From Betaproteobacteria bacterium UBA931 (GTDB taxonomy: Bacteria; Pseudomonadota; Gammaproteobacteria; Burkholderiales; Casimicrobiaceae), in assembly GCA_002293615.1 (NCBI GenBank), contig DBDN01000087.1, positions 6,250 through 17,467 on the forward strand: a DNA stretch of 11,218 bases. Direction: 5' to 3'. A program made the position numbers and the translations under genes. Under the pieces are notes generated by a model. The model was not told the DNA's origin and made no database searches. It was given only the letters and a program-made list of their open reading frames with translations. Below are positions 6,581 to 11,218 of the stretch, one piece after another (position 1 is the stretch's first letter; every line of letters starts with the position of its first letter).

Positions 6581-8248
6581 TTAACTTTTCGACACACGCT
6601 CCGCCCTTTGTAACAAGGTTGCCTCGGCCAGATCGAGCTCCCGCAATTGCTCATGGATAAATATTTCGTCAATGTTCTGGTTTATATACGGCTGGTTCAA
6701 CACGGAACGCTCCGCACGTAATGCTGCCAGGTTCATATCGATTTCGAGTTTTCGCATTTCGCGAGGGCGTAGTTGGGCATCGTCGTTATCGCCACCCGCG
6801 ATTAGCTGTTCGTGGTAGCGTGCCAGCACACGCGCACCGATCTCGTCCAAAAATATTTGGTTTTCTTCGGAAATATTTTGCATCTGATATTGGCGTATCG
6901 CTTCAACGGCAGTGATGGCGGCCTTGGCGCGCTCCCGCAACAGCGTCTTGATCTGGTTGATATCATCTTCGGCATCTTCCTGTTGCCGGTGACGAATTAA
7001 GACGGGTAACCCGATTGTCGCGGCGATCAGAGAGAAAACAATGACTCCGGCGGCAAGAAAAATAAGCAGGCCGCGTGCCGGAAAAGGTGAACCGTCATAC
7101 AGGAACATGGGGATCGACAAAACGCCCGCCAGCGTTACGGCGCCGCGTACGCCGGCAAGCGTTAAAACAGCAATATCGCCTTTATTGGCGATGGGTGGAA
7201 TTTCATCGCGTTTTTTGGCGCGATGTACCAGAAAACGGGCAAGCAGCGCGACCCAAGCGAAGCGTAGCGCAAAAAGAACAACACTGATGGCGATAATATA
7301 AAAAAGAACTTGCTTGAGCGTGGCCGGATGATTTGCGTTTGTATAGTCGGGAAGATGTCCCATGATGTGCGGCAGTTGCAGACCGAGCAGAATAAATATC
7401 ATGCCGTTAAACACAAATTCCAGCATTTCCCATATGGATTCACTGCGTAAACGCATGGTCAGGGAATTGCTCATGGTTTTGGTGTAGCTTTGTGTGATGC
7501 CTGCGGTAACTGCCGCCAGAATGCCGGAAGTGCCGGCGCGCTCGGCGACGATATAAGAGATAAAGGGGAGCAAGAGCAGAAAAACGGTTTGTGTTGCCGC
7601 GTCTTCACCTGCGTAGCGTGCAATCCATTGCAAGATTTTTGACGCAAGAAAGCTGATTCCGATGCCGATTGCGACACCGCCGATGGCAATAAAGAAAAAA
7701 CTGACGCTTGCTTCGTAAACCGAAAACATGCCGGTCAACATTGCGACGACGGCAAATTTTAACGCGACGAGGCCGGAAGCGTCGTTCATCAGCGCTTCAC
7801 CCTCCAGGAGGTTCATAATGCTTTTGGGTACGCGGCTGCGCCCGACAATGCCGGAAACGGCCACCGCATCGGTCGGCGATAATACCGCCGCCAGCGCAAA
7901 CGCCGCGGCAAGCGGTACGCCGGGAATCAGCAAATGGATGAATAAGCCGACCCCGAGCACAGTAAAAAATACCAAACCGAGCGCCATCATCAGGATGGCA
8001 AGATGCTGGTGAAAAAAATCGCGTTTGGGAATGCGCCAGCCGTCAACAAACAAAAGCGGCGGAATGAAAAGCAGTAAAAAAACCTCGGGGTTGAACGCGA
8101 TATGGAGATTGAAAACGGGAAATGCCAGCAGCGCGCCAAACGTTACCTGCATCAGCGGTACGGGAATATGAAAGGGCACCAGGCGCGCAATAATATTGGA
8201 AAGCGCGACAGCCATCAACAAGACCAGGACAGTAAAAACAATTTCCAT
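6581..8248 (-). CDS. Na+/H+ antiporter, CPA1 family (YjcE/NhaP type)
   Basis: This inner-membrane cation/proton antiporter of 555 residues exchanges Na+ (possibly also K+ or Li+) for H+. It resembles E. coli YjcE (549 residues) along its length. The opening MEIVFTVLVLLM and PLMQVTFGALLA, FIPPLLFVDGWR (61-72), the transport-site motif ALAAVLSPTDAVAVSGI (118-134, Asp127), GEALMNDASGL (150-160, Asn155-Asp156) and FAGVRGA-like LAGVRGAVTLAGVLS late in the membrane part are all present. Roughly 12 helices are followed by a charged helical cytoplasmic tail of about 130 residues, where such carriers are often regulated. An in-frame TTG at 8257 would add three residues; I prefer ATG 8248 because homologues begin at MEI. 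The start lies just after the dusA stop, so it is the last gene of the tilS-nnr-dusA operon. Whether it is Na+- or K+-specific cannot be read from the sequence. Confidence 0.92.
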   Translation of the reverse strand: MEIVFTVLVLLMAVALSNIIARLVPFHIPVPLMQVTFGALLAFPVFNLHIAFNPEVFLLLFIPPLLFVDGWRIPKRDFFHQHLAILMMALGLVFFTVLGVGLFIHLLIPGVPLAAAFALAAVLSPTDAVAVSGIVGRSRVPKSIMNLLEGEALMNDASGLVALKFAVVAMLTGMFSVYEASVSFFFIAIGGVAIGIGISFLASKILQWIARYAGEDAATQTVFLLLLPFISYIVAERAGTSGILAAVTAGITQSYTKTMSNSLTMRLRSESIWEMLEFVFNGMIFILLGLQLPHIMGHLPDYTNANHPATLKQVLFYIIAISVVLFALRFAWVALLARFLVHRAKKRDEIPPIANKGDIAVLTLAGVRGAVTLAGVLSIPMFLYDGSPFPARGLLIFLAAGVIVFSLIAATIGLPVLIRHRQQEDAEDDINQIKTLLRERAKAAITAVEAIRQYQMQNISEENQIFLDEIGARVLARYHEQLIAGGDNDDAQLRPREMRKLEIDMNLAALRAERSVLNQPYINQNIDEIFIHEQLRELDLAEATLLQRAERVSKS

Positions 8249-8253
8249 AACGA

Positions 8254-9255
8254 TCAATTGCGCTCAACGACGTTGAGCGCGTCAATAATAACCTCCGCCG
8301 AGTTACGCTTGAGATTATTCGCGTCGGAGAGATACCTTCGAAATAACCGCCCGCGAGGCTGCCCGTGATAAAGGCCGAGAATGTGGCGCACCATCGTACG
8401 CAGCGCAACGCCGCGTTCAAGCATCGTACGAACGTAGCCAATATAATTTTCAAGAACCTCGCGGCGCGAGGGCGACGGTAATACGGTATCAAACAGGCGT
8501 CGATCCACTTGGGCAAGCATATATGGATCGTGGTATGCCCAGCGCCCGACCATGACCCCGCATAATGAAGAGCTTTTATGGTGAAGCGCTTCGTGAATTG
8601 CCGTCCATTCGGTCAGGCCGCCGTTGAGGATGAATCGGCAATCAGGAAAATCGTGTTGCAACTGTCGGGCAGTTTCATAGCGTAACGGCGGTATTGTACG
8701 GTTTTCCTTGGGGGACAATCCGGCAAGAATAGCCGAGCGCGCGTGAACGATAAACGTATCGCAGCCGGCGGCGGCCAGCGCACCAACAAAGTCTCGGACG
8801 AAGGCGTAGTCCGTCGTATCATCAACACCGATACGATGTTTCACGGTGACCGGGATTCGCGCCGCGTTGCGCATTGCCCGGATGCAGTCGGCGACCAGTA
8901 CCGGGGTTTTCATCAGGCAAGCGCCGAAGCTGCCATTTTGTACACGCTCGGATGGGCAACCGCAATTCAGATTGATCTCATCGTATCCCCATTGTTGGGC
9001 CAGCTTTGTTGCGTGGACGAGTTGTCGGATATCGCTGCCGCCGATCTGTAACGCAACGGGGTGCTCAAAAGCGTCATAATCGAGGAGGCGCTTGGCGTCG
9101 CCATAAAAAAGCGCGGGTGCGGCGACCATTTCCGTGTAAAGACGCGCACGTTTTGATAATAGGCGGTGAAAAAATCGACAATGGCGATCCGTCCATTCAA
9201 GCATCGGCGCGACGCAAAAACGTAATGGCGAAAAGGCGTTGGGATCAGCGACCAT
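8254..9255 (-). CDS. dusA: tRNA-dihydrouridine(20/20a) synthase DusA
   Basis: DusA is an FMN enzyme that uses NADPH to reduce uridine to dihydrouridine in the tRNA D-loop, mainly positions 20 and 20a. The 333-residue product matches E. coli DusA (about 330): FCVAPMLEWTDRHCRFF (13-29) at the FMN barrel entrance, LYTEMV (39-44), HPVALQIGGSD (65-75), GYDEINLNCGCPSERVQNGSFGACLM with catalytic Cys100, VTVKHRIGVDD, FIVHARSA, LSPKENRTIPPL and GVMVGRWAY. The open frame extends upstream to an ATG at 9399, but those 48 extra codons lie over the end of nnr and do not look like protein, so I start at ATG 9255, as in homologues. This start overlaps the nnr end by 11 bases, and the Shine-Dalgarno match is weak, consistent with translational coupling. 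The last codons contain a 21-base palindrome. Confidence 0.95.
   Translation of the reverse strand: MVADPNAFSPLRFCVAPMLEWTDRHCRFFHRLLSKRARLYTEMVAAPALFYGDAKRLLDYDAFEHPVALQIGGSDIRQLVHATKLAQQWGYDEINLNCGCPSERVQNGSFGACLMKTPVLVADCIRAMRNAARIPVTVKHRIGVDDTTDYAFVRDFVGALAAAGCDTFIVHARSAILAGLSPKENRTIPPLRYETARQLQHDFPDCRFILNGGLTEWTAIHEALHHKSSSLCGVMVGRWAYHDPYMLAQVDRRLFDTVLPSPSRREVLENYIGYVRTMLERGVALRTMVRHILGLYHGQPRGRLFRRYLSDANNLKRNSAEVIIDALNVVERN
8260..8280. repeat. Perfect 21-base palindrome at the dusA/antiporter junction
   Basis: The arm GCGCTCAACG (8260-8269) and its exact reverse complement CGTTGAGCGC (8271-8280) flank a single central A. It lies in the final dusA codons, just before the dusA stop and the antiporter start. 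In RNA it would fold as a stem of about nine pairs with a three-base loop. No T run follows, so it is not a normal intrinsic terminator. It could be an RNA hairpin that shapes translation or decay at the gene junction, a DNA-binding site or a chance result of codon choice. Confidence 0.7.
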
Positions 9256-10810
9256 GTTGTAGTGACAACTCGTGGATGATTTTATCGACCATAGCCAATA
9301 AAGACGCACCGGTAAAACCGGCACGCCCATGATCCAATGCCCACTGATCTGCAGCAGCACCATGCAGGCACACCGCGAAACATAAAGCCGCTTCGGCATC
9401 GGGCGATTGTGCCAATAACGCGCCGATCATGCCCGATAACAAATCGCCACTGCCGCCAAAAGCAAGCGCCGGATTGCCGGTAGTATTGATGGCATACGCT
9501 CCGTCGGGTGCCGCGATAATGCTGCCGCACCCTTTGAGCAGGGTATGAGCGTTAAAATGCCGCGCAATCGTGCGGGCCGAAGCGATGCGATCTCGTTGAA
9601 TGTCGGCAGAGACACATTGCAATAGCCGAGCGGCTTCCGCCGGGTGCGGCGTTAATATGGTAGGCGCAGCGCGTTGTCGAAGTTGTTCCGCGAATTCAAT
9701 GTGCCGCGCCAATGTATTCAAAGCATCCGCATCCAATACCAGCGGAGTATTTATGGAAAGGGCTTTTTCCAAAAACTGTTTCGCGGCGTTATCGACGCCT
9801 AAACCGCCGCCGATCACTAAAGCATCGTATTGTTGTGAAAGCAATGTATCGGCAGTATGAAGCATCAACTCAGGGTAAAGCGGATCAAAAGCCGGTATGT
9901 TTTCTGAAATAAAACCAATATGTATTTTTCCCACGCCAAGGTGCAGGGCGGCGCGGCCGCTCAAAATGGGCGCGCCGATCATGCCCTCGGCACCGCCGAT
10001 AATACCTAAGGTACCGTAAGAGCCTTTGTGTGTATTTTCTTTGTGGCGCAGCAATGTTTTGGGCAATATGTCGGCCAGTGTTTGCCGACGAAGCAGCCCG
10101 GCGCTTTCCCGAGCGATTTCTTCAGGTAAATCAAGCGTCGCCAGATGGAGATTGCCGCTGTGGTCGGGACCGTCGAGTGTCAACTCTCCGGGTTTGAAAG
10201 CGATAAAGTTCAGGGTATCGGTGGCTGTGACAGTAGGCGCATGTGCAATGCCGGTATCGCTTTCCAGGCCGCTGGCAATATCAAGGGACAGAATCGGAAC
10301 ATGGTTTTGGGAGGATTGGTGGTTTGCCCATTGGATCCATTCGCAAAAAGGCGCGGCGGGCGCACGCGTTAAACCGATGCCGAAAAGAGCGTCGATGATA
10401 AGCGACGGGCGAAGCGGAAAAGAAAAATCAGGCGCGATCGACGACGGCGTTTCGTAACGTTTACCGCCATAATCGAGAAAAGCCCGATATGCTTGCTGCG
10501 CGTCGTTTTGAAATTTATCAACGACCGGCGCGATTAAATATACGGTATATCCTTTGCTCATTAAATGGCGCGCCGCGACCAAGCCATCACCGCCGTTATT
10601 GCCCTGGCCGCACAGGACCACAATGGCGCCGTTTCCGATGCCCGGTTTAGGAAAACGGGCCATCACATGCTCCGCGGCGGCGGCGCCGGCGCGTGCCATC
10701 AAAGGCAAGTTTTGAAAATGTTCCTCGATGGCGCGCAATTGTTTTGTTGCCAGGAGCAACGATGGAAATTGTGCGGTAAAAGATGAGTGTTTACGGGGGC
10801 AGCTTTTCAT
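9245..10810 (-). CDS. nnr: Bifunctional NAD(P)H-hydrate epimerase / ADP-dependent dehydratase
   Basis: This cytoplasmic repair enzyme restores NAD(P)H damaged to hydrates (NADHX, NADPHX). The N-terminal YjeF_N/NnrE domain epimerises the S and R forms and the C-terminal NnrD domain dehydrates the S form using ADP (or ATP). The 521 residues match the usual fused bacterial length. In the first domain, LCGQGNNGGDGLVAARHL (66-83) is the epimerase glycine loop, followed by IIDALFGIGL and LDIASGLESDTG. The second domain starts near 240 with HKGSYGTLGIIGGAEG and contains VIGGGLG, LVLDADALN, TPHPAEAARLL (from 387) and the signature GNPALAFGGSGDLLSGMIGALL with Asp456. The ATG at 10810 overlaps the tilS stop by 4 bases (ATGA) and has AGGG upstream. 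Its 3' end overlaps dusA by 11 bases. The family is often annotated as nnr, nnrD/nnrE or yjeF. Confidence 0.96.
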   Translation of the reverse strand: MKSCPRKHSSFTAQFPSLLLATKQLRAIEEHFQNLPLMARAGAAAAEHVMARFPKPGIGNGAIVVLCGQGNNGGDGLVAARHLMSKGYTVYLIAPVVDKFQNDAQQAYRAFLDYGGKRYETPSSIAPDFSFPLRPSLIIDALFGIGLTRAPAAPFCEWIQWANHQSSQNHVPILSLDIASGLESDTGIAHAPTVTATDTLNFIAFKPGELTLDGPDHSGNLHLATLDLPEEIARESAGLLRRQTLADILPKTLLRHKENTHKGSYGTLGIIGGAEGMIGAPILSGRAALHLGVGKIHIGFISENIPAFDPLYPELMLHTADTLLSQQYDALVIGGGLGVDNAAKQFLEKALSINTPLVLDADALNTLARHIEFAEQLRQRAAPTILTPHPAEAARLLQCVSADIQRDRIASARTIARHFNAHTLLKGCGSIIAAPDGAYAINTTGNPALAFGGSGDLLSGMIGALLAQSPDAEAALCFAVCLHGAAADQWALDHGRAGFTGASLLAMVDKIIHELSLQHGR

Positions 10811-11218
10811 GATGGATTACCCTGCGGAAAAAGATCTCCCCGGCGATTTTCCCGTATTCCGCTTTCGGGGAGAAAGCGGGCAATCATGCTGTCCGTCTCA
10901 CTGTGATATTTTTCGGCAACACCGATATCGGGTACTGCCGCAAGCTCATGATCGATATAAATTCTTGGCCAGCTTGCGCGCGCCCAATGGGGAATACCGG
11001 CTTCGCGAAATAAATCGCTTAACAAACGCCGCGGTCGGGCCAAACATTTTAAAGTTTCATTTTTATCTTTCCGGCTGGAAACGACAACGCTTTGCGCGTT
11101 GTCTAGAATAATTCTGTTTAGCCCCGGGGCTTTTGCAAAACTGAACTCTAGCTTCCCATGCGTAAGGTTGATCATGTTTTCACGACGCCAATACATACGG
11201 TAAGGTGCTGTCGGCAGT
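10807..11218 (-). CDS. tilS: tRNA(Ile)-lysidine synthetase, C-terminal part (5' part outside window)
   Basis: TilS uses ATP and lysine to convert cytidine 34 of tRNA-Ile(CAU) to lysidine, changing its codon reading from AUG to AUA. Only the last 136 codons are here. The frame is open to the window edge, so the ATG at 11196 is an internal Met and not the start. The N-terminal PP-loop (SGGxDS) domain lies outside. The visible part contains the TilS_C fold pattern: LKCLARPRRLLSDLFREAGIPHWARASWPRIYIDHELAAVPDIGVAEKY, where 'K/RxLLxxLFREAGIPxWxRxxWPxIY' and 'AVPxIGVAE' are typical of the proteobacterial C-terminal domain. A polar tail of about 35 residues follows. The TGA overlaps the nnr ATG by 4 bases, so the two are translationally coupled. 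Identification rests on the C-terminal domain alone. Confidence 0.88.
   Translation of the reverse strand, partial: LPTAPYRMYWRRENMINLTHGKLEFSFAKAPGLNRIILDNAQSVVVSSRKDKNETLKCLARPRRLLSDLFREAGIPHWARASWPRIYIDHELAAVPDIGVAEKYHSETDSMIARFLPESGIRENRRGDLFPQGNPS

Noticed and set aside
9256..9399. 48-codon N-terminal extension of dusA to an upstream ATG
   Set aside because: It lies fully over the 3' end of nnr in another frame, has no similarity to the DusA N-terminus and would make the protein about 50 residues too long.

Overview
The window looks like ordinary chromosomal DNA of a proteobacterium, most likely a gammaproteobacterium. Base composition is roughly balanced and genes are tightly packed. 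IspF, DusA, the YnfM-like carrier, the YjcE-like antiporter and the fused Nnr protein all resemble E. coli proteins from memory, while the niacin carrier closely resembles Bacillus NiaP. I cannot name the genus. I see no insertion sequence, phage gene, CRISPR array, rRNA or tRNA.

Left part (1-1046, + strand): the 3' part of ispD and all of ispF, overlapping by 4 bases. They encode two steps of the MEP isoprenoid pathway. Next come two divergent MFS carriers: niaP (1065-2300, - strand), a likely niacin/nicotinate importer, and a YnfM-like carrier (2492-3724, + strand) of unknown substrate. The 191-base region between them holds a perfect dyad, GGTTATC-GACT-GATAACC, and a second direct copy of TGATAACCGA, which together make a candidate operator.

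Middle part (3739-6420, - strand): in transcription order, a DoxX-family membrane protein, a small four-helix membrane protein (probably DUF6394) with a TTG start, and a two-helix potassium channel with two RCK/TrkA-N domains in one chain. The small membrane protein and the channel are 49 bases apart and probably co-transcribed. Two mutually exclusive hairpins can form in that gap.

Right part (6581-11218, - strand): in transcription order, the 3' part of tilS, a fused NAD(P)HX epimerase/dehydratase (nnr), dusA, and a CPA1-type Na+/H+ antiporter (YjcE/NhaP type). The first three overlap (4 and 11 bases), and the antiporter begins within about 5 bases of the dusA stop, so this is almost certainly one operon. 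A perfect 21-base palindrome sits at the dusA/antiporter junction.

Functionally, the minus-strand block from 3739 to 8248 is rich in monovalent cation and membrane functions (K+ channel, small membrane protein, DoxX, Na+/H+ antiporter). Nicotinamide biology recurs across the window (NiaP, Nnr, NADPH-dependent DusA, RCK domains that usually bind nucleotides). I found no convincing undescribed system. The best leads are the niaP operator candidate, the DUF6394-channel pairing and the palindrome at the dusA junction.
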